Shown: positions 6,823 through 16,400, numbered from the stretch's first letter. The stretch is 64,000 nt of DNA from Duganella sp. Root1480D1 (GCF_001427305.1 NZ_LMFZ01000048.1:1355-65354); one strand, 5' to 3'. Numbers and translations: made by a program. The notes: generated from the sequence alone by a model not told the origin.

Positions 6823-9273
6823 ATGAAGGATTCACTCAAGACCTACAAGGCGAAGCGAGACTTCAGCGTTACGCCGGAACCCGCAGAGGGAGGCCAGCCA
6901 GGACGGGGGCGGCTGGCCTTCGTTATCCAGAAACACTGGGCGCGGCGGCTGCATTACGACTTCCGCCTGGAGCTCGACGGCACCATGAAAAGCTGGGCCG
7001 TGCCGAAAGGCCCGAGCTACGATACGCACGACAAACGGATGGCGGTGCATGTCGAAGACCATCCGATTTCCTATAACGAGTTTGAAGGCACGATTCCCGA
7101 AAAGCAGTACGGCGCAGGGAAGGTGATCATCTGGGATCGCGGTACCTGGGAGCCGGTCGATGACCCGCACAAGGGCTATCGCGCCGGTAAGCTGGTCTTC
7201 AACCTGCATGGCCACAAGATGCATGGCCGCTGGGCGCTGGTGCGCATGCGGGGCAAGGGCGAGGACAAGGAGCCCTGGCTGTTGATCAAGGAGAAGGATG
7301 AATACGTTCGTCCGGCAGCTGATTTCAGCGTGGTGGACGAGATGCCGGACAGCGTCAAGGCGCTCGGCGCGGCCGTTGCGGCGCCGGCACCAGAGCGGCC
7401 GGCTGCACCGCGCATCAAGCGCTTGCCTGCCGAGCTTGAGCCCGAGCTGGCAACCCTGGTCGATGGCCCGCCTGCGTCGCCGGAAGACTGGCTGTTCGAA
7501 GTCAAATACGACGGCTATCGCCTGTTGGCCCGCATCGACGGTGGCGACATCACGCTGCACACCCGTAACCGCAACGACTGGACGCACAAGCTTGAGCCGC
7601 TGCGCGCTGCGCTTGCCAAGGCCAAGCTGCCGGACGGATGGTACGACGGCGAGATCGTGGTCCATAACGAAGAAGGCCGGCCGGACTTCGGTCTGCTCCA
7701 GCAAGCCTTCGATGGCCAGCGCACCAAGGACATCGTCTATTTCCTGTTTGACGCGCCTTACATGGATGGCGAAGATTTGCGCGGCTTGCCCCTCGAGCAG
7801 CGCCGCGCCAGGCTGGAGGCAGCTATGGCCAAGGTCAAAGACGACACGATTCGGCTGAGCGCCGTGCTGCAGGCCTCTCCTGATGAAATGCTTGCCGCAG
7901 CCTGCAAGATGGGCCTTGAAGGCGTGATCGGCAAGCGCCGCGACTCCACCTATACCGAACGCCGTTCGCGCGACTGGATCAAGCTCAAATGCGCCCAGCG
8001 CCAGGAGTTCGTGATTGGCGGGTACACTGACCCGCAAGGCAGCCGCACCGGCATTGGTTCGCTGCTGCTTGGCGTCTACGGCAAAGATGGCGAGCTGCAT
8101 TACGCCGGCAATGTCGGTACCGGCTTCAATGACCAGACTTTGCGCGATCTCGCCGAAAAATTGAAACGATTGAGGGCCGACGAGAGTCCGTTCAGCGCGA
8201 GCAAGGCCGTGGCCCGCAAGGCGCATTGGGTCAAGCCGCAACTGGTGGCGGAAGTCAGCTTCGGCGAATGGACGCGCGGAGGTTCGGTGCGGCATGCTGT
8301 CTTCCAGGGGCTGCGCAAGGATAAAAAAGCGGCTGAAATCAGCCGCGAGGTGGCTGCCCACGTGGAGGAGGAAGCCGTGCAAAGCAAACTGCCCGCGTCA
8401 CTCAAGGTGACCAATCCGGACCGGCTGGTCGACCCGGCCAGCGGCATCAAGAAGATTGACCTGGTGCGCTATTACGCCCTGGTGGCCGACCTGATGCTGG
8501 AACACACCAAGGGCCGCCCCGTAGCGCTGCTGCGGGCGCCGGATGGCGTTGGCTCGGAGCTGTTTTTCCAAAAGCACGCCGATGTGAGCAAGCTGCGCGG
8601 GTTGAAGGAGTTCCCGCGCGAGCTGGATCCCGATCACCCGCCAATGCTGGAAGTGGGCAGCACGCAAGCCTTGCTGTCTGCCGCGCAGTTCAATGTGATT
8701 GAATTCCACACGCAAAACGCCTTTGGGCGTACCTACGAGAAGCCGAACCGCATCCTGTTCGACCTTGACCCGGGCAGCGGTGTCGAATGGTCAAAGATCC
8801 AGGAGGCGGCGCAACTTGTGCATGCCTTCCTCGATGAACTGGGCTTGCCTTGCTTCCTGAAGACCAGCGGTGGCAAGGGGCTGCATGTGGTGGTGCCGAT
8901 CAAGCCTTACTACGATTGGGATACGGTGAAGGCTTTCAGCAAAATGGTCGTCGAGCACATGGCGACAACCCTGCCGGACAGGTTTGCCTTCAAGAGCGGG
9001 CCGAAGAACCGGGTCGGCAAGATCTTCATCGATTACCTGCGCAATGGGCGCGGCGCAACCACGGTGGCCGCGTGGTCGGCCCGTGCGCGGCCGGGGCTTG
9101 GTATTTCGGTGCCGGTCGGATGGGACGAACTGGCCAGCTTGCGTGGCGGCGATCATTGGACCGTCGCCACCGCCCATACGCGGCTCGACGTCGGCAATAC
9201 GCCGTGGGCGGATTACGCAAAGGCCGCCGTGGGCCTGGCGCCGGCAATGAAAGCGATCGGCGCGACAGGCTGA
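6823..9273 (+). CDS. ligD: multifunctional DNA ligase LigD (non-homologous end joining)
   Basis: The 816-residue protein has the Pseudomonas-type domain order. Residues 1-170 are the 3'-phosphoesterase (FVIQKHWARRLHYDFRLE, WAVPKGPS), about 215-510 the ATP-dependent ligase with nucleotidyl-lysine K228 in FEVKYDGYR, and about 535-800 the primase-polymerase (LFDLDPG, KTSGGKGLHV, RNGRGATTVAAWS). It trims, fills and seals double-strand breaks together with Ku, whose gene converges on it with a single base between the stops. The ATG at 6823 fits the family start (LKTYKAKRDFSVTPEP); an in-frame ATG at 6745 would add 26 unrelated residues. No clear ribosome site is visible. Confidence 0.95.
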   Translation: MKDSLKTYKAKRDFSVTPEPAEGGQPGRGRLAFVIQKHWARRLHYDFRLELDGTMKSWAVPKGPSYDTHDKRMAVHVEDHPISYNEFEGTIPEKQYGAGKVIIWDRGTWEPVDDPHKGYRAGKLVFNLHGHKMHGRWALVRMRGKGEDKEPWLLIKEKDEYVRPAADFSVVDEMPDSVKALGAAVAAPAPERPAAPRIKRLPAELEPELATLVDGPPASPEDWLFEVKYDGYRLLARIDGGDITLHTRNRNDWTHKLEPLRAALAKAKLPDGWYDGEIVVHNEEGRPDFGLLQQAFDGQRTKDIVYFLFDAPYMDGEDLRGLPLEQRRARLEAAMAKVKDDTIRLSAVLQASPDEMLAAACKMGLEGVIGKRRDSTYTERRSRDWIKLKCAQRQEFVIGGYTDPQGSRTGIGSLLLGVYGKDGELHYAGNVGTGFNDQTLRDLAEKLKRLRADESPFSASKAVARKAHWVKPQLVAEVSFGEWTRGGSVRHAVFQGLRKDKKAAEISREVAAHVEEEAVQSKLPASLKVTNPDRLVDPASGIKKIDLVRYYALVADLMLEHTKGRPVALLRAPDGVGSELFFQKHADVSKLRGLKEFPRELDPDHPPMLEVGSTQALLSAAQFNVIEFHTQNAFGRTYEKPNRILFDLDPGSGVEWSKIQEAAQLVHAFLDELGLPCFLKTSGGKGLHVVVPIKPYYDWDTVKAFSKMVVEHMATTLPDRFAFKSGPKNRVGKIFIDYLRNGRGATTVAAWSARARPGLGISVPVGWDELASLRGGDHWTVATAHTRLDVGNTPWADYAKAAVGLAPAMKAIGATG

Positions 9274-9274
9274 T

Positions 9275-10288
9275 TCAGGCGGCCTTGCGGCGCGTGCCGC
9301 TGGACTTTGCGCTGGATTTGGCTGCGCTGGTGCGTTTCGCGGCGGATTTGGTGGTGGTTTTGGCGGATGAAGTGCTTGAGCGCGACGAACTTGTACGGCC
9401 TTTGCTGGCACCGGCGCCTGTGCTGCGGCGCGTGCGAGGCGTGCGCGGTTCGGCTTCTTCCTCCTCTTCCTCCGGTTCCTCTGCCGCAGCGCCTGCGGAC
9501 TTGCCCTTGGAGCCGAGGCTCTGTTTGAGCAGCGCCACCAGGTCCACCACATTGCTGGCTTTCGGCACCGGCGATTCGTCGGAAGGTGCGGTGATCGTGT
9601 GCGTCTGGCCAGCCTTTACCTTCTTCTCGACCAGCTTGAGCACATCCTCGCGATAGGTGTCGTGGTATTCCTTGGGATTCCATTTCTCGCTCATGTCTTC
9701 GACCAGCGACAAGGCCATTTTCAGCTCCTTGTCAGTCAGGCCGGAATCGCCCGGCAGCTTGAGGTCTTCCGGATTGCGGATTTCGGTCGCATAACGCAGC
9801 GTATTCATGATGATGCCGTCGCCGACGGAAACCAGCGCGCATAGGTGCTGCCGGGTGCGGATCACCACCGTCGCAATCGCAATGCGGCCGGCCTTGTGCA
9901 GCGTCTCGCGTAGCAAGGCATAGACCTTGTCGCCACCGCGTCCGGGCGCGAGGTAGTAGGGTGTTTCATAGAAAGTCAGCGGCACGGAATCCGCATCGAC
10001 GAAGGCCATGATGTCGATAGTCTGTGTGGCCTTCGGGTTGGCCAGCCGCAAGTCCTCGTCGCTGAGTACCACGTACTCGCCGTCCGAATACTCATAACCT
10101 TTGACGATATTGTCCCAGGTGACCTCTTTTCCGCTGCCTTTGTTGTATCGCTTGAAGCCAATCGGCGAGAAGTCCCGCTTGTCCAGCATGGTCAGGTCCA
10201 GGTCGTGCGATTCCACTGCCTTGTGCAGTTCCACCGGAATGTGCACCAGGCCGAAACTGATCGCGCCTTTCCAGAGTGCTCGTGCCAT
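9275..10288 (-). CDS. ku: DNA end-binding protein Ku
   Basis: The 337-residue bacterial Ku starts MARALWKGAISFGLVHIPVELH, the standard family opening, and keeps the ring-forming core to about residue 255. Residues 256-337 are an extended tail: an acidic run (EEPEEEEEEAEP) followed by a Lys/Ser/Thr/Arg-rich stretch, as in other proteobacterial Ku proteins where it helps DNA threading and LigD recruitment. It binds DNA ends as a homodimer. The SDR gene ends 2 bases upstream on the same strand with a GGAG site inside its end, so the two form an operon; ligD converges from the other side. Confidence 0.96.
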   Translation of the reverse strand: MARALWKGAISFGLVHIPVELHKAVESHDLDLTMLDKRDFSPIGFKRYNKGSGKEVTWDNIVKGYEYSDGEYVVLSDEDLRLANPKATQTIDIMAFVDADSVPLTFYETPYYLAPGRGGDKVYALLRETLHKAGRIAIATVVIRTRQHLCALVSVGDGIIMNTLRYATEIRNPEDLKLPGDSGLTDKELKMALSLVEDMSEKWNPKEYHDTYREDVLKLVEKKVKAGQTHTITAPSDESPVPKASNVVDLVALLKQSLGSKGKSAGAAAEEPEEEEEEAEPRTPRTRRSTGAGASKGRTSSSRSSTSSAKTTTKSAAKRTSAAKSSAKSSGTRRKAA

Positions 10289-10290
10289 GA

Positions 10291-11274
10291 TTACTCTCCG
10301 ATACTCCCGGTAATCGGAAGGACGATACCGGTGATATAGCTGGCGCAGGAAGGCGCCGCCAGGAAAACGAAGGCCGGCGAAATCTCTTCCGGCTGCGCCG
10401 GCCGGTGCATATCGGTCTGTGAACCGAATTCCTTGATCTTGTCGGGCGACTGGTCGGCCGGGTTCAATGGGGTCCACACGGGGCCGGGCGCCACGGCGTT
10501 GACGCGAATGCCTTTCTCCAGCAGGTTGGATGCCAGCGACATCGTAAATGCATGGATCGCGCCTTTGGTGGTCGAGTAGTCCAGCAGTTTTTTCGAGCCG
10601 CGCAAGCCCACTACCGAGCCGGTATTGAGGATCGAGCTGCCGCTTTTCATGTGCGGCAGGGCGGCCTTGGCCATGTGGAAGTAACCGTAGATATTGGTTT
10701 TCATGGTCAGGTCGAAACGTTCCTCGGACAAGTCTTCCAGCGAACCGGCATGTTCCTGGAAGGCGGCGTTGTTGACCAGGATGTCGATCTTGCCGAAGCC
10801 ACGCAGTACTTCGTCGATCGCATGGCGGCAGAATGCCGGGTCGCGCACGTCGCCTGGAATCAGGATGCAGCGCTGGCCCTCGGCCTCGATGTATTTCTTG
10901 GTCTCGTCCGCATCTTGCTGCTCTTCGGCCAGGTAGACCAGCGCCACGTCGGCGCCTTCGCGGGCATACAGCACAGCTACTGCGCGTCCGATGCCGGAGT
11001 CGCCACCGGTGATGACCGCGCTCATGCCGGCCAGCTTGCCGCTGCCGCAATAGTCTGGCGCCATGAATTGCGGCTTCAGTTGCATCTGGTGTTCGAGCCC
11101 GGGCTTTTCCAAGTGCTGTTCAGGCAGCGGCGGCGCCGGGAAATCGTGCGTTCCGGCTTGTGCCGGCTGCTTCTTTTCCTCAGGCTTTGGCTGCTTGGCG
11201 TCGCGCTGGTCCTGTTCTTGCTGGACGGTGCGCTGTTCGCTGCCAGCGCCAGTCTTTTGCTGCGAATTCGACAT
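10291..11274 (-). CDS. SDR family oxidoreductase (YghA/general-stress type)
   Basis: Start ATG at 11274 with GGAGGA. The 327-residue protein has a polar, Gln/Lys-rich N-terminal extension (1-50) seen in the YghA / Gsp39-like group, a Rossmann cofactor motif TGGDSGIG (about 88-95), the NNA motif and a catalytic YSTTK (about 236-240) with Ser in NTGSVVG. It probably reduces aldehydes or sugars with NAD(P)H. It is the first gene of the operon with ku, which ties DNA repair to a dehydration or stationary-phase stress response; this link is inferred from gene order and from known SDR-Ku neighbourhoods. Confidence 0.88.
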   Translation of the reverse strand: MSNSQQKTGAGSEQRTVQQEQDQRDAKQPKPEEKKQPAQAGTHDFPAPPLPEQHLEKPGLEHQMQLKPQFMAPDYCGSGKLAGMSAVITGGDSGIGRAVAVLYAREGADVALVYLAEEQQDADETKKYIEAEGQRCILIPGDVRDPAFCRHAIDEVLRGFGKIDILVNNAAFQEHAGSLEDLSEERFDLTMKTNIYGYFHMAKAALPHMKSGSSILNTGSVVGLRGSKKLLDYSTTKGAIHAFTMSLASNLLEKGIRVNAVAPGPVWTPLNPADQSPDKIKEFGSQTDMHRPAQPEEISPAFVFLAAPSCASYITGIVLPITGSIGE

Positions 11275-11387
11275 GGCTTCCTCCTGTGCTCGGAAGTCCA
11301 GTATTCGCCGCAGCAACGTTGCTAACCGTGCGCTCCCACACATAATAGGGATGTTGTCTGGAGTGAACTTGTGGCAAACTAAACCGC

Positions 11388-12836
11388 ATGGCTAATGCTG
11401 CTGGCCGCCGACATCGTACCGGCCTTTTCCTCCATCCCGATCCCGCGCGACGCCAGGAATTTGTAGCGGCTTGCGCCGAATCGTTCGACCGTTTGCTGAC
11501 TGCGGACAGCATTGCCAGCGCACGCTATGCGATGGGGCACAACAAGATCTCCCTGCTTGTCATTGACCTTGATGGCCCAGCCATGGCGGCCGGCAACGAG
11601 CTGGCCGCCTTGGTGCGAAGCCGGGCCGGCGCGCCGGTGCTGGTGCTGTGCCCTTATACGCGTTCCTCGACCATGGCTGAGCTGATGGCGCAGGGGCCGC
11701 TGGCTTATCGGATCACTCCCATTGCACCGGATGCCTTGCGCGACTCCGTGACAGCGTTGCTGGCCCCTGCCGCCAATACCAAAGCGTCAGCGCAGCAGCA
11801 TTTGCTCGACCTGGAAGCGGATTTGAACGACCTGCTGTCGATCCAGCGTAGCTTGCAGCGTGCACTCTATGGCTCGGAAGAAATCGAACGCATGGGCGCC
11901 CGCATCTGCAATGCATTGTGCAGCTATCCCGGCATTTGCCACGCAGCGTTGCTGCAGGCGGTCGATGAGGGGCCATTGCGGCTGGTGGCGCAGGACGGCC
12001 GCATCGACCTCGATATCAAGGAAGTGCTGGGCGGGCGCGAAGAATTGCTGGAAGCGCCTGTGCGGCGCGGTGAGCTGGTGCTGCTCGACGCGCCCGCCAA
12101 GACCGGCGACCTGGAATTGACGGCCATGCTGGAAGAGCAGGGCGTGCACATGCTGCTGGCTTTCCCGCTGCGCGGCGAGCCCGGCGGCCCGCTGCTGGGC
12201 GCCATCAGCATGCTGTTTGACCGTCCCCTGGTCATGAGCCGCGAACATTTCAGTTGCTTCGGCTCAGCCGCACAACTGATCAGCTTCGGCATGGTGATGA
12301 GCGAGCTGCGCCACCAGAACAATGCGCTGGGGCTGGAAATCACCCAGATCACGCCATTCGACGGCTTGACCGGCGTTTCCAACCGGCGCCAGGGCGAGCA
12401 CGTGCTGGACAGCGAAATCCGGCGCGCCCGCCGCTACAGCCTGCCGCTGGCCGTGATCGCTTTTGACCTCGACAGCTTCCGCACCATCAACGAGTTGCAC
12501 GGCTACACAACAGGCGACCGCGCCCTGTCCATCCTGGCAGCCATGATCCAGTCGCGCCTGCGTAATTCCGACACCATGGCGCGCATGCGCGGCGAGCAAT
12601 TCATGGTTGTCGCCACCCATACCGTAGCGATTGATGCCTACAAATTGGCCGAAGAGCTGCGCGAAACGATCGCCGCGACCGAACTGCCGGGTGGCGACAG
12701 CGTAACGGCCAGCTTCAGCGTGGCCCAGCTGGCGCCTGACGAAGGCGCTACCGAACTGGTAACGCGGCTGGAGGCTGCCCTGCATCGCGCCAAGCGGGCA
12801 GGCCGCAACTGCGTCGAACTGGCCATGGCACGCTAA
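11388..12836 (+). CDS. receiver-like/GAF/degenerate GGDEF protein
   Basis: The 482-residue soluble protein has an N-terminal receiver-like fold (1-120; FLHPDPARRQ, LLVIDLDG), a GAF-type sensor (about 145-300) and a C-terminal GGDEF domain (310-480; DGLTGVSNRR, AFDLDSFRTINELHGYTTGD). The signature at 401-405 is RGEQF: the fourth position, normally a metal-binding Glu, is Gln, so diguanylate cyclase activity is doubtful and it may instead bind c-di-GMP or act as a scaffold. It is divergent from the SDR-ku operon and is probably transcribed alone. An inverted repeat (GGCGGC/GCCGCC) follows the stop at about 12841-12866, without a T-run. Confidence 0.88.
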   Translation: MANAAGRRHRTGLFLHPDPARRQEFVAACAESFDRLLTADSIASARYAMGHNKISLLVIDLDGPAMAAGNELAALVRSRAGAPVLVLCPYTRSSTMAELMAQGPLAYRITPIAPDALRDSVTALLAPAANTKASAQQHLLDLEADLNDLLSIQRSLQRALYGSEEIERMGARICNALCSYPGICHAALLQAVDEGPLRLVAQDGRIDLDIKEVLGGREELLEAPVRRGELVLLDAPAKTGDLELTAMLEEQGVHMLLAFPLRGEPGGPLLGAISMLFDRPLVMSREHFSCFGSAAQLISFGMVMSELRHQNNALGLEITQITPFDGLTGVSNRRQGEHVLDSEIRRARRYSLPLAVIAFDLDSFRTINELHGYTTGDRALSILAAMIQSRLRNSDTMARMRGEQFMVVATHTVAIDAYKLAEELRETIAATELPGGDSVTASFSVAQLAPDEGATELVTRLEAALHRAKRAGRNCVELAMAR

Positions 12837-12903
12837 AAAGGCGGCGGCCCGCTTTCGCAAGCCGCCGCAAAGCACGATAGATAGATGATGATCGTCATCC
12901 ACG

Positions 12904-12917
12904 TGTGATATATTACA
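12904..12917. promoter_or_regulatory. candidate TetR operator
   Basis: TGTGATATATTACA is a 12-of-14 palindrome 30 bases before the TetR ATG; a second small palindrome, ATGA-TCG-TCAT, lies just upstream (12887-12897). Position and symmetry fit autoregulation of the TetR-SulP operon. Confidence 0.45.
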
Positions 12918-12947
12918 TCCATAATAAAAATAATCAAGGAGAGGATC

Positions 12948-13517
12948 ATGCGTGTCAGTAGGGAGCAAGCGGCCCAGAACCGCGAACGCATTGTTGAAAC
13001 GGCATCCCGGCTGTTCCGGGAAAAAGGCTACGACGGCATCGGCGTGGCCGACCTGATGAAAAGCGCCGGCCTGACGCACGGCGGCTTTTACGGCCATTTC
13101 GCCTCCAAGGAAGACTTGCTGGCCGAAGCTTTCGGCAAGGCGATGGAAAATTCCGCAAAGCGCTGGCGCGAGCTGCTGGCCGAACGACCGGCCAATCCGC
13201 GCTCCGCACTGGCCCATATGTACCTGACTGCCAAGCACCGCGACAACCCCGGCAAGGGTTGCGCGCTGGCCTCGCTCGGCCCCGATGTGTCGCGGGTCGG
13301 TCCGGAAGTGCGGCAGGCGATGGACGACAGCTTCAAGGCGCAACTCGAGGCGCTGGCGCAGGCCCTTCCCGGCGAACCCGGGCAGGCAAGGCGCGATGCC
13401 ATTGCTGCCTATGCCGCCATGGTGGGCGGCCTGGTACTGGCCCGCTCGGTGGCGGATAAAAAACAGTCCGACGAAATCCTGGCAGCGGTGCTGTCCTCCC
13501 TGGAACAGGATCGCTGA
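12948..13517 (+). CDS. TetR/AcrR family repressor
   Basis: Start ATG with AAGGAGAGG upstream. The 189-residue protein begins with a classical TetR HTH (RERIVETASRLFREKGYDGI, then VADLMKSAGLTHGGFYGHFASKEDLL, residues 10-60). The LTHGGFYGHF recognition helix is typical of NemR/AcuR-like regulators. The C-terminal part is the ligand-binding domain and contains a Cys in GKGCALASLG. Its stop shares one base with the SulP start (TGATG), so it controls the transporter and probably itself. Confidence 0.93.
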   Translation: MRVSREQAAQNRERIVETASRLFREKGYDGIGVADLMKSAGLTHGGFYGHFASKEDLLAEAFGKAMENSAKRWRELLAERPANPRSALAHMYLTAKHRDNPGKGCALASLGPDVSRVGPEVRQAMDDSFKAQLEALAQALPGEPGQARRDAIAAYAAMVGGLVLARSVADKKQSDEILAAVLSSLEQDR

Positions 13518-15145
13518 TGTTGGCCTGGCTTCGAAGCTACCGGCGCGCGATGCTGCCGGGCGATATCAGTGCGGGTATCGTGGTGGCGATGATGATGATC
13601 CCGCAAGGCATGGCTTATGCGCTGGTGGCGGGCTTGCCGCCGGTGACAGGCATTTATGCCAGCATCCTGCCTCCGATCGTTTACGCGATCTTCGGCACCA
13701 GCATGACGCAATCGGTCGGCCCCATGGCGATCGTGTCGCTGATGACGGCGGCGATCATCGGCCCGATGGCGACAGCCGGTTCCGGCCTGTACTCGGTGCT
13801 GGCGGCGCAACTGGCGCTGGTGGCGGGCGCGGTGCTGCTGCTGTGCGGCCTGCTGCGGCTCGGCTTCCTTGCCAACTTCTTCTCGCGTCCCGTGATGAGC
13901 GGCTTTACCGTCGGTTCCGCGCTGGTGATCGCGTGGGGCCAGCTGAAGCCCCTGCTGGGGGTAGAGCTGCCGCACTGGCACGGCCCGAGCGCCGCGATGG
14001 GACTGGGTTCCGTGCTGCTGCTGGTACTGTCGCGCAGCCATCTTGCGCCCATGCTGCGCGCCCTCGGCATGAAGCCGGCGCGCGCGGACATGGCGACGCG
14101 CCTGGCGCCGATGCTGGTGGTGCTGCTTGGCCTGGTGCTGGTACAGTTGCTGGGGCTGGATGCGCTGGGCGTGAAAACCACCGGCAATGTGCCGAACGGC
14201 CTGCCGCAACTGAACCTGGCCATGTCGCAGGCGCACTGGCAGCAACTGCTGCAACCGGGCCTGCTGGTCGGCTTCGTGATCTTCATCATGAGCATGTCGG
14301 CGGCGCAGTCGCTGGCCTTGAAGCGCAATGAAAAGCTGGTCAGCAACCGCGAACTGCTTGGCTTGGGCGCGGCCAACCTGGCCAGCATGGTGTCGGGCGC
14401 ATTTCCTGTTACCGGCAGCATGTCGCGCTCCGCAGTGAATTTTGCGGCCGGCGCGCAGACGCCCCTGGCCAGCATCATCACCGCCGCCTTGCTGGCGGTG
14501 GCGCTGGTAGCGCCGAACGGCTGGCTGGCATTGCTGCCGATGCCGGTGCTGGCGGCGACCATTATCGTCGCCGTGCTGGGCATGCTGGAGCTGGGCACAC
14601 TGCGTACCGCGTGGCGCTACGACCGCGGCGATGCCCTGGCGTGGTTTGCCAGTGCCGCCGGCGTGGTGGCGCTGGGCGTGGAAGCGGGCGTGCTGGTGGG
14701 CGTGGCGCTGTCGATGGGCACCCTGATCTGGCGCGCCAGCCGGCCGCATATCGCGGTGCTGGGACGCATTGCGGGCAGCGAGCATTTCCGCAATATCGAA
14801 AGGTATCCTGCCGAAACCCGGCCTGGCTTGCTGGCCTTGCGCATCGATGCCAACCTGTTCTTCGGCAATGTGGAAGCGGTGCAGGAGCGCATCGAGGATG
14901 AATTGCGCAGCCACCCGACCGCACGCAACCTGGTGCTGGTGATGACGGCGGTCAGTTCGATCGATACTTCGGCGCTGTTTGCACTGTCGGAACTGAACAC
15001 AAGCCTGGCGCGGCGGGGTATCGGCTTCCACCTGGCCGAGGTCAAGGGGCCGGTGATGGACCGCCTGCGCCAGTCCGACCTGTTGCAAACGCTGAACGGC
15101 GAAGTCTTCCTCAGCATCGACATCGCGGACAAAAAGTTGCAGTAG
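13517..15145 (+). CDS. SulP family inorganic anion transporter
   Basis: The 542-residue inner-membrane protein has the SulP core of about 12-14 helices (10-410; IPQGMAYALVAGLPPVTGIY, ANFFSRPVMSGFTVGSAL, AFPVTGSMSRSAVN) and a C-terminal cytoplasmic STAS domain (about 430-540; LVLVMTAVSSIDTSALFAL). It should carry sulfate, bicarbonate or an organic anion. It is translationally coupled to the TetR gene. The substrate cannot be fixed from sequence; TetR control instead of Cys regulation suggests it is not the main sulfate importer. Confidence 0.92.
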   Translation: MLAWLRSYRRAMLPGDISAGIVVAMMMIPQGMAYALVAGLPPVTGIYASILPPIVYAIFGTSMTQSVGPMAIVSLMTAAIIGPMATAGSGLYSVLAAQLALVAGAVLLLCGLLRLGFLANFFSRPVMSGFTVGSALVIAWGQLKPLLGVELPHWHGPSAAMGLGSVLLLVLSRSHLAPMLRALGMKPARADMATRLAPMLVVLLGLVLVQLLGLDALGVKTTGNVPNGLPQLNLAMSQAHWQQLLQPGLLVGFVIFIMSMSAAQSLALKRNEKLVSNRELLGLGAANLASMVSGAFPVTGSMSRSAVNFAAGAQTPLASIITAALLAVALVAPNGWLALLPMPVLAATIIVAVLGMLELGTLRTAWRYDRGDALAWFASAAGVVALGVEAGVLVGVALSMGTLIWRASRPHIAVLGRIAGSEHFRNIERYPAETRPGLLALRIDANLFFGNVEAVQERIEDELRSHPTARNLVLVMTAVSSIDTSALFALSELNTSLARRGIGFHLAEVKGPVMDRLRQSDLLQTLNGEVFLSIDIADKKLQ

Positions 15146-15173
15146 CCGCAGGATTGGGTATGATCGCTGCAAC

Positions 15174-16289
15174 ATGAGCGGCATATCCATCAAACGATTC
15201 TGGGCAGGCTTGCTACTCGCCGCGTGGGCGCTGACCGCCCTTGGCGCGGACCCTGCGGGTGCCCACGTCCTTTTGTTCAACTCCTACAGTCCGGGGCGCC
15301 CGGGGATCGACAGCGTCACCGACGCTTTCGTGCAGCGCCTGCGCGAAAGCGGCATTTCGCTCGATCATATCCATGTCGAATTCCTGAACCAGGAGCAGCC
15401 CAATGCGGCCCTGGTGGCGCCGGCGCGGCGCGCCTTGCTGATGGCGCAGTACGGCGGCGGTCGCATCGATATGCTGGTAGTGCTGCAGCAGCCGGCGCTG
15501 AACTTCGTCGTGCACGAGCTGGCGGACCTGGCGCCGGAGGCGCCTTTGCTGACCGACAGCGAGCCGTCGACGGTGCAACTGGCCGGCAGCCGGCGCCCGG
15601 TTTTCCTGTACACCATCGTTCCGGACCTGGGCGCCACCGTCAAGGACATCATGGACCTTTTGCCGCGCACGCGGCGCGTGGTGATACCGGGCGGCGTCAG
15701 TGAAGCCGACAGTGCTTTCCAGCGCCAGGCAGAAGTCGACCTGGCGCCGTGGCTGCGCCGCCTGCAGGTCGAATTCCTGCAGAACATGAGCTGGGCCGAA
15801 CAAATGCGCTACATCGGCAACCTGACGCAGGATACCGTGGTGGTGACGGGCATGTTCAACCGCGATCGCGACGGCTATTCGCTGCCCACCATCGATGCCG
15901 CGCGCGACACGATGCGCGCGGCAAACGTGCCGGTGTTTGCGCTGTTCGACAGCATTGTGGGCGAGGGTGCAGTGGGTGGCGCGGTGCGCAACCTGCGCCA
16001 ATCCGGGCGCGAGCTGGCGGAACACCTACTGGCCGTCATGGCAGGCCGGCTGGCCGCCAACGGCGCACTGACCAAGGTGCCGGTCGGGCCGGTGCAAAGC
16101 CTGTACGACTGGCGCCAGCTCGAACGCTGGCATATCGACCCTGCGCCGCTGCAGGGCGCAACCATCCTGTTCCAGCCACCGTCGCTGTGGCAAGCCTATC
16201 GCGGCGCGGTCCTTGGTGCTGGCGGCGTGATCGTCATGCTGGCCGGACTGCTGGCGGCAATGCTGGTGCGGCGGCGCCGCTTCGGTTGA
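15174..16289 (+). CDS. periplasmic ABC-substrate-like sensor protein with one TM helix and no output domain
   Basis: The 371-residue protein starts with a signal or anchor (KRFWAGLLLAAWALTALG), then a periplasmic-binding-protein fold (HVLLFNSYSPGRPGIDSV ... FALFDSIVGEGAVGG, 30-330). It ends with the juxtamembrane text normally seen in hybrid sensor kinases: FQPPSLWQAYRG, one helix (VLGAGGVIVMLAGLLAAMLV), RRRRFG and stop. In that family a PAS, kinase or GGDEF module follows; here nothing does, and no matching kinase piece is seen downstream. It is either a truncated sensor or a stand-alone receptor that signals through a partner. It starts 28 bases after SulP. Confidence 0.78.
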   Translation: MSGISIKRFWAGLLLAAWALTALGADPAGAHVLLFNSYSPGRPGIDSVTDAFVQRLRESGISLDHIHVEFLNQEQPNAALVAPARRALLMAQYGGGRIDMLVVLQQPALNFVVHELADLAPEAPLLTDSEPSTVQLAGSRRPVFLYTIVPDLGATVKDIMDLLPRTRRVVIPGGVSEADSAFQRQAEVDLAPWLRRLQVEFLQNMSWAEQMRYIGNLTQDTVVVTGMFNRDRDGYSLPTIDAARDTMRAANVPVFALFDSIVGEGAVGGAVRNLRQSGRELAEHLLAVMAGRLAANGALTKVPVGPVQSLYDWRQLERWHIDPAPLQGATILFQPPSLWQAYRGAVLGAGGVIVMLAGLLAAMLVRRRRFG

Positions 16290-16400
16290 ATCCACCCGTG
16301 GCCTGATACGTTTCTGCACAATCGCGCCATTGACGCCGCTGGGCCTTTGGCCGTAAGGTACACTCCCGGAACCGTTACCAACCTGAGCTTCGGGAGCACC

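Noticed and set aside
9275..11050. Single minus-strand frame joining the SDR region and Ku as one protein
   Set aside because: The part before the Ku ATG is an out-of-frame, Arg-rich reading of the SDR gene; the proper SDR frame ends with TAA at 10291 and Ku starts at 10288.
13409..15280. Long minus-strand frame opposite the SulP gene
   Set aside because: Its His/Gln/Arg-rich composition is the usual antisense shadow of hydrophobic membrane-protein codons.
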